A DNA stretch of 23,344 nt from Candidatus Sungiibacteriota bacterium (GTDB lineage Bacteria > Patescibacteriota > Minisyncoccia > Sungbacterales > JACQCQ01), in contig JACOZA010000003.1 of the NCBI GenBank assembly GCA_016181565.1, positions 1 through 23,344 of the forward strand. Reading direction: 5' to 3'. The position numbers were made by a program, and so were the translations under genes. Below are positions 7,342 through 13,605 of this stretch, one piece after another. The notes under the pieces were generated by a model, which was not told the origin of the DNA, made no database searches, and worked only from the letters and a program-made list of their open reading frames with translations. Positions within the stretch are counted from its first letter, which is position 1; every line of letters begins with the position of its first letter.

Positions 7342-7365
7342 TTAGGGCTTTCTGAAGGTAACGCG
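7143..7365. repeat. three degenerate tandem copies of a ~50-base hairpin repeat
   Basis: Copies start at 7143, 7222 and 7314 (spacing 79 and 92). Each reads GAGCGTTTT-like, GGAAAG-like, a core CTTCGCCTAAGG / CTTCGCCTGAGG / CCTCGCTTAGGG, then TTTCTGAAGGTAGCG-like. The ends are weakly complementary so each copy could fold into one hairpin. A fourth copy lies at 15778. The third copy runs into the 3' end of the methyltransferase gene. Confidence 0.6.
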
Positions 7366-8262
7366 TTGCGTTCTGGCAGCCTTTTTGGCTGCGATCAAGA
7401 AAAAGTTGTCACGTACATTAACCGGGATAACCAGTTTCCGGATGCGCAGTCGTGCAACAAGCCAAAGCAAAAATCTCCACAGAAAGAATTTTTGCTGGTG
7501 GGAAAGAGTTTGGAAGATGTATTCGAGCGTAAAAGATTTTCCGACGTGGGCGTGCGCCACCGCCGCATAGCCGTATTTTTTAAGCATCTCGGCGGCGTTT
7601 TCTAGGTTATAGAGAATTAAATGTTCCGGCGGGTTTGCGAGGTGCCAGTATTTTCTCATAAGTTTCGCGAAAAGGCTTTGGGTGTCGGGTGTGTTCACTG
7701 CCACCAAGCCCGTTCCCTTAGTAATGCGGGTGATTTCTTTAAGGGTCGCATGGGGGTCCGCGATGTGTTCCAGAACATCCCAGAGTGTCACCACGCTGAA
7801 AAACGCATCCGGGAACTTGGCTTCGACGACAGTTCCTGTCTTAATATCAAACCCGCGCTTTCTGCCTTCAGCGGCTGCGAAGTCCGAGACTTCCACTCCC
7901 CGCACCTCCCAGTTTCGTTTCTGGGCGACGGCGAGAAACGCGCCGTTGGCCGCTCCGACATCTAAAAGCCGGCGCGGGAGATTTCTGGGCAGCGCTTTTT
8001 CAATTTTTGCGAGATATATCTCGAAGGTGCCGCGCATGGCTTCTTTGTCGCGGTCATAATCGGCATATCCGAATCCTTGAGCCGCTCCCGTGAAGTAATC
8101 TTTGGAATAAAGTTTTTTCAGGTTGAGGCTGCGGTCCGGCACAAATAACGCCCGGCAGCTTCGGCAGTCAAAAATGTCGAACGAGTTTTTCACCCACAAT
8201 TTTTTGGTGTTCTCGCCCCCGCAGACGGGACAGTAGGTTAGCGGGAAAAAATTATCTTCCAT
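7342..8262 (-). CDS. zinc-ribbon class I SAM-dependent methyltransferase
   Basis: 306 aa. An N-terminal zinc ribbon (C11-x2-C14 and C33-x2-C36) precedes a Rossmann methyltransferase domain with motif I LLDVGAANG (99-107), the acidic end of strand 2 (VRGVEVS) and LWDVLEHIADP. This is the arrangement of the Methyltransf_11/23 proteins common in polysaccharide and lipid-glycan clusters. The C-terminal third is helical with a hydrophobic patch (FFLWRFLLWLVARLRI), possibly membrane-associated. The ATG overlaps the end of the GT2 gene by 25 bases, so the two are coupled. The last ~10 residues (RTQRVTFRKP) are encoded inside a dispersed repeat, so the natural C-terminus may have been changed by repeat insertion. 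Confidence 0.88.
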   Translation of the reverse strand: MEDNFFPLTYCPVCGGENTKKLWVKNSFDIFDCRSCRALFVPDRSLNLKKLYSKDYFTGAAQGFGYADYDRDKEAMRGTFEIYLAKIEKALPRNLPRRLLDVGAANGAFLAVAQKRNWEVRGVEVSDFAAAEGRKRGFDIKTGTVVEAKFPDAFFSVVTLWDVLEHIADPHATLKEITRITKGTGLVAVNTPDTQSLFAKLMRKYWHLANPPEHLILYNLENAAEMLKKYGYAAVAHAHVGKSFTLEYIFQTLSHQQKFFLWRFLLWLVARLRIRKLVIPVNVRDNFFLIAAKKAARTQRVTFRKP

Positions 8263-8942
8263 GGCGCCAGGATGCCTTCGTGGATGATGTGCCCCGAAAT
8301 TTTTGATTCTCCGCCGGTGCGATTGTGAAAGGTGATTGGAATTTCATGAAAAAGCCCGCCCTGTTTCCAAAGGAGATATTTTAGCTCGATGAGAAATGCG
8401 TATCCCGATGCGTCAAAAACCGTAAGATCAATTTTCTTTAATAGGCTTGCGGGAATGGCATTAAACCCGCTGGTCGCGTCATGCACCGGTAACCGTGTAA
8501 TGATCTGGATATAAATGTTTGCTCCCGCACTCAATATCCTCCTCCAGAGTTCCCAGCCTGCTATTTTCCCTCCCGGTACGTAGCGCGATCCGGTAGTGAC
8601 ATATCCTTTTCTGCAACTTTCAAGCAAGAGCGGAAGATAATCGGGATGGTGGGAGAAGTCAGCGTCCATCGTCACCACGGTTTCTAACTCGTTGTGCTGC
8701 GCGATTTCACGAAAAGCGTGAGTATAGGCGCGTCCCAGACCCTCCTTTCTTTCGCGGGTCAGAAGATAAAGACACGGGAATTTCTGTTTGAGGGCTTCAA
8801 CGAGCGCGCCCGTCCCATCGGGAGAATTATCATCAACCACCAAGATTGAAACATGCGGCACTACCGCGAATATCGCATGGATCAGCGTTCCGATATTCGC
8901 TCGTTCATTATAGGTCGGGAGAATAATCAGATCTTTTGTCAT
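8238..8942 (-). CDS. polyprenyl-phosphate mannose synthase-like glycosyltransferase (GT2)
   Basis: 234 aa. LIILPTYNERANI opens the GT-A fold, DDNSPDGT (37-44) is the nucleotide-binding loop, MDADFSHHP (92-100) contains the metal-binding DAD, and ATSGFNAIP plus NRTGGESKIS near the end match dolichyl-phosphate mannose synthases (DPM1/Ppm1). It has no C-terminal membrane helices, so it is the short soluble form acting at the inner face of the membrane. It would transfer a sugar, typically mannose, from a nucleotide donor to polyprenyl phosphate. The neighbour at 8959-10479 is a GT-C enzyme of the kind that uses such lipid-linked sugars, so the two form a plausible pathway. Confidence 0.9.
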   Translation of the reverse strand: MTKDLIILPTYNERANIGTLIHAIFAVVPHVSILVVDDNSPDGTGALVEALKQKFPCLYLLTRERKEGLGRAYTHAFREIAQHNELETVVTMDADFSHHPDYLPLLLESCRKGYVTTGSRYVPGGKIAGWELWRRILSAGANIYIQIITRLPVHDATSGFNAIPASLLKKIDLTVFDASGYAFLIELKYLLWKQGGLFHEIPITFHNRTGGESKISGHIIHEGILAPWKIIFSR

Positions 8943-8958
8943 AGGCGGAAGTTCTTAT

Positions 8959-10479
8959 TTAAGCAGGCTTTTTGGCCGCAATCACGTATTCGTCAATCAC
9001 CTCCAGTTTCTGGTATCGGGGGAAGCGCGCTAAAGTTTTCTCCCATCCCTCGGCGGATAATATCATAAAATCAGGCCGGCCGTTATCCAGCTCCCGGATT
9101 TCGTTTTGGCCCACCACCAAGTACGGTTTTACCTCAAGGTATTGATAATAGGAAACGCCGTTTACAAACAATGCCGTCTCCGGCACGTTATAAATAAAAA
9201 CGCTTTTTGATTTATCAAAATTCAGGAAATAATTTTCTAAGTCCGCAGTTCGATGCCTCGTAAAATCCGCTGCTATCCAGGAACGAGCACCCAAGTAATA
9301 TGCTTGGCCGAGAACGAGGAGAACGAGAAATGCGCAGGTAAGGCAGTGAAATAACTTTGTACCGGATGGCATCCACCGGCCAAGTTCCATCGCCCAGGTA
9401 TGCAGTAACCGCGGAAGATACAAAAACGCCATGACTTCGGCCAGGAAGAAGTAGCGATACCAGCCTTCGGTGCGGACATAGGCCGCGAGCACAAAAGTTG
9501 CAAAAAGAATCGCAGTCAATTCTGTGATCTCAAGCGGCCCTTCTCCTCGAACACGGCGGATAACGAGAGAAGCCGCCCAGGCTCCCCAAAGGACAAGCAT
9601 GTAGATCGGCTGCCATTCTGTAAAAAATCTGCGCACATTCCCTAAGATAATATAGAGCAGCGAGGCGGGGCTATACCCCGCGGGGTTTGAGTAAATCGAG
9701 AGGATGGAAGCGATCGAGTCTCCGTTACCAAACTGTGTCACGATCCAGATGCCGACAGGAATCAGAAAACAGATGAAAAAAGCGGCTGATTGTTTTAGTG
9801 AGCGTTTTCCCCCGGGCCAGTTCCATAAATATGCCGTGAATAGGGCGGGCAGGAGAAGCAGAAAGATCGGCTTGGTGCTGACCGCAAGACCAGTTGCTAA
9901 GCCGGTGATCGCAATGGAGTAGGGCGAGGCCATGAAGTTCTCTTGGGCAATTTTCGACAATTGATAGAGTACGATCAGCAGGAAAAAGAGGCCGGGAATT
10001 TCACCGAGGACGTTTCGGCCGTGGCCGAAGAGCGGAGCGAAACTTGCCATGACGGAGGCGGCGAGAATTCCTCCCCCTATGCCGTAGAAGCGCCGCGCCA
10101 GGATATAGAAAAGAGTTATGAATAGAAGCAAATAAATGACCATCACCAAGCGGGCAGCAAATAAATTCACTCCCCAATAGCGGAACGCGAGACTCACTGG
10201 ATAAATGACCGGGTATCCGGTGCTTACAAATCCCGCGGAGACGAACTTCTCCGGCGCAATCTGAACCATGTATTTACCCTCGGCGGCGATGTTCATTGCG
10301 ACTTGGGTCAAAATTCCCTCATCGTACCAAGTTTTTGGACTTTCCGTCAGTTTATAGAATGAAAACGCGAGAAAGACGCCAAGCAGCAGTAAAAGAATCG
10401 GATATTCATAACTTTTCTTCTTAGCGGTTTCAATTTGCTCGGCTGGCCCAGCTCTGGCAGCCAGGAAGTTTCTGCTCAT
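8959..10479 (-). CDS. GT-C membrane glycosyltransferase (ArnT/PMT/GT39-like)
   Basis: 506 aa with roughly ten to twelve hydrophobic helices. After helix 1 comes TESPKTWYDEGILTQVAMNI, where the DE pair in WYDEG is the catalytic acidic motif in the first outside loop of GT39/GT83-type enzymes. The C-terminal ~100 residues form a soluble domain outside the membrane. Enzymes of this class take a sugar from a polyprenyl-phosphate carrier and attach it to protein or lipid at the cell surface. It is the first gene of the minus-strand operon with GT2 (17 bases apart) and the methyltransferase. A TATAAA sits directly before the ATG on the minus strand, so the mRNA may be almost leaderless. Confidence 0.85.
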   Translation of the reverse strand: MSRNFLAARAGPAEQIETAKKKSYEYPILLLLLGVFLAFSFYKLTESPKTWYDEGILTQVAMNIAAEGKYMVQIAPEKFVSAGFVSTGYPVIYPVSLAFRYWGVNLFAARLVMVIYLLLFITLFYILARRFYGIGGGILAASVMASFAPLFGHGRNVLGEIPGLFFLLIVLYQLSKIAQENFMASPYSIAITGLATGLAVSTKPIFLLLLPALFTAYLWNWPGGKRSLKQSAAFFICFLIPVGIWIVTQFGNGDSIASILSIYSNPAGYSPASLLYIILGNVRRFFTEWQPIYMLVLWGAWAASLVIRRVRGEGPLEITELTAILFATFVLAAYVRTEGWYRYFFLAEVMAFLYLPRLLHTWAMELGRWMPSGTKLFHCLTCAFLVLLVLGQAYYLGARSWIAADFTRHRTADLENYFLNFDKSKSVFIYNVPETALFVNGVSYYQYLEVKPYLVVGQNEIRELDNGRPDFMILSAEGWEKTLARFPRYQKLEVIDEYVIAAKKPA

Positions 10480-10679
10480 GGATTTATTTTATACTATTTC
10501 GTTCTCATCTTCACCTTCAAAGCCATTTTTGAGATGGGCCTTCTAACGAACTCTCAAAATGTTTCTCGCCCCCCGCGCCTCCAGCCATGGCGGTGAGCGG
10601 CCAGGATCGGGCAGGTGAGCGAGTTTTGCGAAACTTGCGCTGGGGTAGTCTTATTTGGTACAGTAACCGCACTTTTAGT

Positions 10680-10988
10680 ATGGAACTGAATGATATCAAA
10701 AAGTGGCTGACGGATCCCGGCGAGCGGTTCATCTTTATCGAGGAAGGAGAGCCCGCCTATGTGGTCTTGGGTTTTGAGGCGTACAAAATTCTCAAGGGCG
10801 GAAAAGGCGGTCAAAATCTCGCGATGCCGCCCGAGGATCCGATTGATTTGGCGAACGCCCGGCTTGAAATTGAGCGCGCCAAAGCCAAGGAATTAGCGGC
10901 CAAACTCTCGATGCCGAAGGCCGAGCCGGAGGAGGAAATAGAGATGCGCGACCCGGCCGAGATTCGACTGGAAGATTTGCCACTCTGA
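10680..10988 (+). CDS. Phd/YefM-like antitoxin-type protein
   Basis: 102 aa from the ATG at 10680. Residues ~3-40 (LNDIKKWLTDPGERFIFIEEGEPAYVVLGFEAYKIL, here quoted in pieces: GERFIFIEEGEPAYVVLGFE) match the Phd/YefM fold pattern of strand, turn, strand and a short helix that binds DNA as a dimer. The C-terminal half is a charged, Ala/Glu/Pro-rich helix and tail, as in antitoxins that wrap a toxin, but no toxin gene lies beside it. In this lineage such proteins often occur alone. A TTGCGC-18 nt-TACAGT promoter-like pair ends 15 bases before the ATG, so the leader would be very short. It is just upstream of the array promoter but apparently separate from it. Confidence 0.6.
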   Translation: MELNDIKKWLTDPGERFIFIEEGEPAYVVLGFEAYKILKGGKGGQNLAMPPEDPIDLANARLEIERAKAKELAAKLSMPKAEPEEEIEMRDPAEIRLEDLPL

Positions 10989-11031
10989 AAGAAAAGATCG
11001 GCAATCAGTTAACCTCACATACCTGTCCGTC

Positions 11032-11060
11032 TTGACATACGGGCTTGTCTATTTTAATAT
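11032..11060 (+). promoter_or_regulatory. strong sigma70-type promoter of the guide array
   Basis: TTGACA (11032-11037), 17 bases, TAATAT (11055-11060). This is the best promoter in the window. Seven bases after the -10 box lies G11067, the first base of the outer stem of array unit 1, so the RNA would begin exactly with the first structure. Confidence 0.85.
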
Positions 11061-11066
11061 CTTGAT

Positions 11067-11139
11067 GCTCGGCGTGCGACCAAAGCAGTGTCTGCTCGAG
11101 TTTTAGATTTGCAGACATGGGGAGTCGTGCATGCCGAGC
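11067..11139 (+). repeat. array unit 1
   Basis: Outer stem 11 bp (GCTCGGCGTGC/GCATGCCGAGC). Guide segments ccaaagcag and ggggagtcg. Inner stem GTCTGC/GCAGAC with a 15-nt loop, the longest of the set; the conserved GA after it is AT here. Confidence 0.8.
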
Positions 11140-11154
11140 GCTTTAACATCAACT

Positions 11155-11225
11155 GTGGCCGGAGAAGACGAATAGGAGGGTGCCACGCGTAGCGGGGCGA
11201 TTGGTAGGTTGTCTTCTCCAGCCAC
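11155..11225 (+). repeat. array unit 2
   Basis: Outer stem GTGGC + GGAGAAGAC / GTCTTCTCC + GCCAC with one C-A mismatch. Guide segments ataggaggg and ttggtaggt. Inner hairpin starts GCC and ends GGC (GCC-CGC/GCG-GGC). Its first guide is very like that of unit 15. Confidence 0.85.
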
Positions 11226-11235
11226 TTTTATATAG

Positions 11236-11292
11236 CCGCCGCGCGAAAGTGGCAATGTCTTGTGAAAAGACGAGGAAGGATGTGCGCGGCGG
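11236..11292 (+). repeat. array unit 3
   Basis: Outer stem CCGCCGCGC/GCGCGGCGG, 9 bp. Guide segments aagtggcaa and ggaaggatg. Inner stem GTCTT/AAGAC. Confidence 0.85.
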
Positions 11293-11313
11293 AGCTCTTT
11301 AACTCTATCCAAT

Positions 11314-11369
11314 GGCTGGCACGATATGTTGGGTGTCTCGCAAGAGACGAAAAAAGGCGTGTGCCAGCC
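11314..11369 (+). repeat. array unit 4
   Basis: Outer stem GGCTGGCAC/GTGCCAGCC, 9 bp perfect. Guide segments tatgttggg and aaaaaggcg. Inner stem GTCTC/GAGAC closed by a GCAA tetraloop (GNRA type). Confidence 0.88.
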
Positions 11370-11383
11370 GCTTACTCCCCAAT

Positions 11384-11445
11384 CTGGAGTTTGCCGCGAC
11401 TGCGGATGTGTCGAAAGACGAATGAATGGGTGCGGCTTGCTCCAG
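11384..11445 (+). repeat. array unit 5
   Basis: Outer stem CTGGAG-ttt-GCCGC/GCGGC-ttg-CTCCAG. Guide segments ctgcggatg and atgaatggg. Inner stem GTC/GAC with a GAAA tetraloop, the shortest inner hairpin. Confidence 0.85.
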
Positions 11446-11453
11446 TTCTTCGT

Positions 11454-11507
11454 GACTGACGCAATATTGCGGTTGTCCGACGGGACGTAAGTGTGTCTGC
11501 GTCAGTC
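11454..11507 (+). repeat. array unit 6
   Basis: Outer stem GACTGACGC/GCGTCAGTC, 9 bp perfect. Guide segments tattgcggt and aagtgtgtc. Inner stem GTCC/GGAC. GA is AA on the first strand and GT on the second. Confidence 0.83.
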
Positions 11508-11512
11508 TTCGG

Positions 11513-11566
11513 GCGTCTGACGAACATGACCGTGTCCTTTGGAACGATGCGCACACTGTCGGACGC
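11513..11566 (+). repeat. array unit 7
   Basis: Outer stem GCGTCTGAC/GTCGGACGC with one T-G wobble. Guide segments acatgaccg and tgcgcacac. Inner hairpin GTCC-tttg-GAAC has one C-A mismatch, otherwise as in unit 16. Confidence 0.83.
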
Positions 11567-11600
11567 TCTTAGTCCCAGCGCCTGCCAGGCGGGCGATGCA

Positions 11601-11654
11601 GTGAACGACCTTTCCAGCTTGTCCCGCAAGGGACGAAAAGCCAGAGGAGATCAC
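11601..11654 (+). repeat. array unit 8, atypical, overlapping the ribosome binding site
   Basis: The inner hairpin GTCCC-gcaa-GGGAC followed by GA is canonical, but the loop strands are longer than 12 nt and the only outer pairing is GTGA (11601-11604) with TCAC (11651-11654), directly before the ATG. The Shine-Dalgarno AGAGGAG (11643-11649) lies in the second loop strand. It may be a regulatory version of the unit that controls translation of the protein. Confidence 0.6.
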
Positions 11655-12971
11655 ATGGCGCGCTACATCGGTATCCGGCACCGCGTGAAGAAGACTGCCC
11701 GAGGCGAAGCGCGGCCGACGATGGTTGCGATTAGCGAGGACGGGCAGGCGCAGACGCTCGAACTCGAAGATGACACGGAAGAGCTCGACTTCATGCTCGG
11801 GATGCTCCCGACGGGCTGGCGTGATGCGCTCGACGGCGAGGACCTTTCGGGGTTCTTGCGTCGCCATGTCGTCGAGAAGAAGGAGACCGGCAAGAAAGAG
11901 AAGGACGGCCCCAAGAAGTTTCGCGTGCCCACCGGTTACCAGGGCATGCAGGCGGGGGATGTTATCGCCATGATCCTCGGAGGATCGGGTGACCGCCTGG
12001 CCTACTCGATGTCGCGGCGCGGCGATGAAATCGGTTCAACCGTGCTTCGCATTCCGCCGACCGACCTCAAGGACAGGCGCGGGGCGCGCTCGAAGGACGA
12101 GGATCATCTGATTCTCGCCGAGCTTGCCGAAACCTCACCGGAAATCTTCTATCCCGTAACCCTTCGCGATCGGGACACGATCGCGATCGGTCTTGCGTAC
12201 AGGGCGCGGCGCGACGCCCAGCTCGATCGCATGGCCTGCGCCCAGCGCGTCCGTCAGAGGGCTATCGGCGCAGTCCACATCTCCGCGGATGGCAAGTATC
12301 CGGAAGGGACGATGGAGGAAGTCTTTAAGGAGGCAGAAGCCAACGACGCGATCCTGGCGGCCAATCTGAAGGAAGAGGCAAAGCGCGGGGCCGAGTTGAA
12401 AAAGGCGGTCAGGAAGGTCGAGGTCTGGACCGAAGTCCTCGCAGGTGTCGAAGGCATGGGCGAGGTGCTCGCGGCGTCTCTGATTTCGCGGATCGCCGAC
12501 ATCCGGAGATTCCTCACTGACGCCAAGCTCAAGAAGTACTGTGGGGTCCACGTCATGAAAGACGGGTCCTTCCCGCGGCATATGCGGATGCCCGTCACCC
12601 CGCGTCAAAAGCGGGTGGCGGCGGCCGATGATGCACTGCAGGCGGCCGTCGCAAACGGCGATGTCGTCGCAGCAGAGAAGTCCAACGACTGGGTGCCGTC
12701 GCTGCGTCAGGCCCTGTACCTTCTGGGCGATCAATTCAACTACCGGGCCGAGTCGGCTTGGGGGTTGAAGCTCCGCGAGTACAAGACCAAGTTCCGGGCG
12801 AAGCACCCCGCGGTCGAGACCTACGAGAACAAGAAAGGCGAAATGAAGAAGCGCTACACCGACGGCCACATTCACAGGATGGCCACGTGGCGCACCATCA
12901 CCAAGTTCGTCGAGTGGCTCCACCGCGAGTGGCGGCACCTCGAGGCCGCCCAAGGGAAAGTCGCGGTCTAG
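11655..12971 (+). CDS. IS110-family-like transposase/Tas-like protein linked to the RNA array
   Basis: 438 aa; the ATG at 11655 follows AGAGGAG at normal distance. An N-terminal RuvC-like fold is suggested by ARYIGIRHRVK at the start, where IS110 proteins have GID; the catalytic Asp is Arg-His here (R8-H9). SKDEDHLILAELAE (from 146) matches the kTDxxDAxxLAEL region imperfectly. A long helix (~220-262) follows, then the Transposase_20 (IS116/IS110/IS902) region: LAGVEGMGEVLAASLISRIA, FLTDAKLKKYCGVHVMKDGS, with S305 a possible but unproven counterpart of the catalytic Ser. An insertion of ~35 residues precedes LRQALYLLGDQF. I infer RNA-guided DNA binding, perhaps without DEDD chemistry. Codons are richer in G+C than in neighbours, which suggests transfer. 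Confidence 0.72.
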   Translation: MARYIGIRHRVKKTARGEARPTMVAISEDGQAQTLELEDDTEELDFMLGMLPTGWRDALDGEDLSGFLRRHVVEKKETGKKEKDGPKKFRVPTGYQGMQAGDVIAMILGGSGDRLAYSMSRRGDEIGSTVLRIPPTDLKDRRGARSKDEDHLILAELAETSPEIFYPVTLRDRDTIAIGLAYRARRDAQLDRMACAQRVRQRAIGAVHISADGKYPEGTMEEVFKEAEANDAILAANLKEEAKRGAELKKAVRKVEVWTEVLAGVEGMGEVLAASLISRIADIRRFLTDAKLKKYCGVHVMKDGSFPRHMRMPVTPRQKRVAAADDALQAAVANGDVVAAEKSNDWVPSLRQALYLLGDQFNYRAESAWGLKLREYKTKFRAKHPAVETYENKKGEMKKRYTDGHIHRMATWRTITKFVEWLHREWRHLEAAQGKVAV

Positions 12972-12981
12972 GAGTAGAGAA

Positions 12982-13038
12982 TCGCGTGACGTCCAGTGCT
13001 TTGCGGGAAGTCTCCGCGACAGTTCCGTTGTCACGCGA
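12982..13038 (+). repeat. array unit 9
   Basis: Outer stem TCGCGTGAC/GTCACGCGA, 9 bp perfect. Guide segments ccagtgctt and cagttccgt. Inner stem GCGG/CCGC with a GAAGTCT-like loop; sequence differs from the GTC type but keeps the G...C-GA frame. First unit after the stop codon, 10 bases away. Confidence 0.85.
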
Positions 13039-13042
13039 GACG

Positions 13043-13078
13043 CTCCTGCGGCGCGAGGTTCGCCTCGCGCCGCAGGAG
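13043..13078 (+). repeat. 16-bp perfect hairpin with TTCG loop
   Basis: CTCCTGCGGCGCGAGG at 13043-13058 and its exact complement at 13063-13078 around TTCG, an ultra-stable tetraloop type. No T-run follows, so it is not a classic terminator. It lacks guide loops. It could block 3'-to-5' decay of the upstream mRNA, mark a transposon end, or be a recombined outer stem. Confidence 0.8.
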
Positions 13079-13101
13079 GCCGTTCATTGAGTAGTAAAAG
13101 A

Positions 13102-13161
13102 CTTGGGAAAGACGATTAAAGAGGTGCCACTAGGCGCGCCGGTAGCTGTTTTTTCCCAAAG
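13102..13161 (+). repeat. array unit 10
   Basis: Outer stem CTTGGGAAAGAC against GTTTTTTCCCAAAG with one bulged T and a G-T pair. Guide segments ttaaagagg and gccggtagc. Inner stem GCC-acta-GGC; the second GA is GC. Belongs with units 2 and 15 by inner stem type. Confidence 0.72.
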
Positions 13162-13218
13162 CGGGTTGGGCGAACGAGTGCATGCTTTCGAAAGCGAGCC
13201 ACGACTTGCCCAACCCGC
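13161..13218 (+). repeat. array unit 11
   Basis: Outer stem GCGGGTTGGGC/GCCCAACCCGC, 11 bp perfect. Guide segments acgagtgca and gccacgact. Inner stem GCTT/AAGC with a TCGA-type loop. Confidence 0.88.
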
Positions 13219-13219
13219 T

Positions 13220-13258
13220 CTCTTCAGTGGTCTTAAGTTTTTGGAGCTCACTGAAGAG
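13220..13258 (+). repeat. plain 10-bp hairpin between units 11 and 12
   Basis: CTCTTCAGTG/CACTGAAGAG encloses 19 nt with no inner hairpin and no GA-N9-T frame, so it looks like a unit that lost its guide loop. Its 3' arm shares three bases (GAG) with the 5' stem of unit 12, so the two structures compete slightly. Confidence 0.65.
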
Positions 13259-13312
13259 GGCGCGATTGTTGGGGTGTCTCGAAATTTGGGACGAATGGGG
13301 GAATGCGCCCTC
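13256..13312 (+). repeat. array unit 12
   Basis: Outer stem GAGGGCGC/GCGCCCTC, 8 bp perfect. Guide segments ttgttgggg and atgggggaa. Inner stem GTCTC/GGGAC (one T-G pair). Confidence 0.86.
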
Positions 13313-13334
13313 ACCAATGGATCTTTCTTTTAGA

Positions 13335-13392
13335 GTCAGCTGGTGGACGAAAGTTGTCGTGTCGCAAGACGGACGATGCTGTGTCCATTGAC
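13335..13392 (+). repeat. array unit 13
   Basis: Outer stem GGTGGAC/GTCCATT with two G-T pairs, extended by GTCA/TGAC after a 3-4 nt bulge. CAATGGA at ~13314 could compete for TCCATTG. Guide segments aagttgtcg and acgatgctg. Inner stem GTC-gcaa-GAC; second GA is GG. Confidence 0.75.
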
Positions 13393-13399
13393 CGAGCGG

Positions 13400-13461
13400 G
13401 CGCGCCAGCGGACGAAGGAAAAGATGCTTTCAAGCGACGCACTTGATGTCCGCTGGCGCGC
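13400..13461 (+). repeat. array unit 14
   Basis: Outer stem GCGCGCCAGCGGAC/GTCCGCTGGCGCGC, 14 bp perfect, the longest. Guide segments aggaaaaga and cgcacttga. Inner stem GCTT/AAGC around TC. Confidence 0.88.
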
Positions 13462-13475
13462 TCTTTAAAAACAAC

Positions 13476-13542
13476 CTGCGACGAGGGAGACGAATGGGAG
13501 GGTGCCTTCTAGGCGTGAAAGGCCGTGTCTCCCTTATCGCAG
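13476..13542 (+). repeat. array unit 15
   Basis: Outer stem CTGCGA-cga-GGGAGAC/GTCTCCC-tta-TCGCAG. Guide segments atgggaggg and gaaaggccg. Inner stem GCC-ttcta-GGC; second GA is GT. First guide differs from unit 2 (ataggaggg) at two positions. Confidence 0.83.
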
Positions 13543-13548
13543 TCACTT

Positions 13549-13600
13549 GGCGGAGCGTTTAGTGTTGTGTCCTTTGGGACGACCAAGTTGTTGCTCCGCC
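13549..13600 (+). repeat. array unit 16
   Basis: Outer stem GGCGGAGC/GCTCCGCC, 8 bp perfect. Guide segments ttagtgttg and ccaagttgt. Inner stem GTCC-tttg-GGAC; first GA is GT. Confidence 0.87.
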
Positions 13601-13605
13601 TCAAA

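Noticed and set aside
10680..10988. Toxin-antitoxin pair
   Set aside because: The Phd-like protein has no toxin-like neighbour on either side; the next feature downstream is the array promoter.
11493..11654. Longer N-terminus of the IS110-like protein
   Set aside because: The frame is open upstream, but that part lies in array units 7 and 8 and gives no fold-like sequence; ATG 11655 has a Shine-Dalgarno and the family-like MARYIGI start.
11655..12971. A classical mobile IS110 insertion
   Set aside because: The flanks are filled with ordered guide-like units bounded by promoter and terminator, and I see no element ends or duplicated copy; a recent simple insertion does not explain this.
12135..13034. 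A 299-codon minus-strand reading frame
   Set aside because: It lies opposite the IS110-like gene, is caused by the G+C-rich codons, and has no recognisable domain or ribosome binding site.
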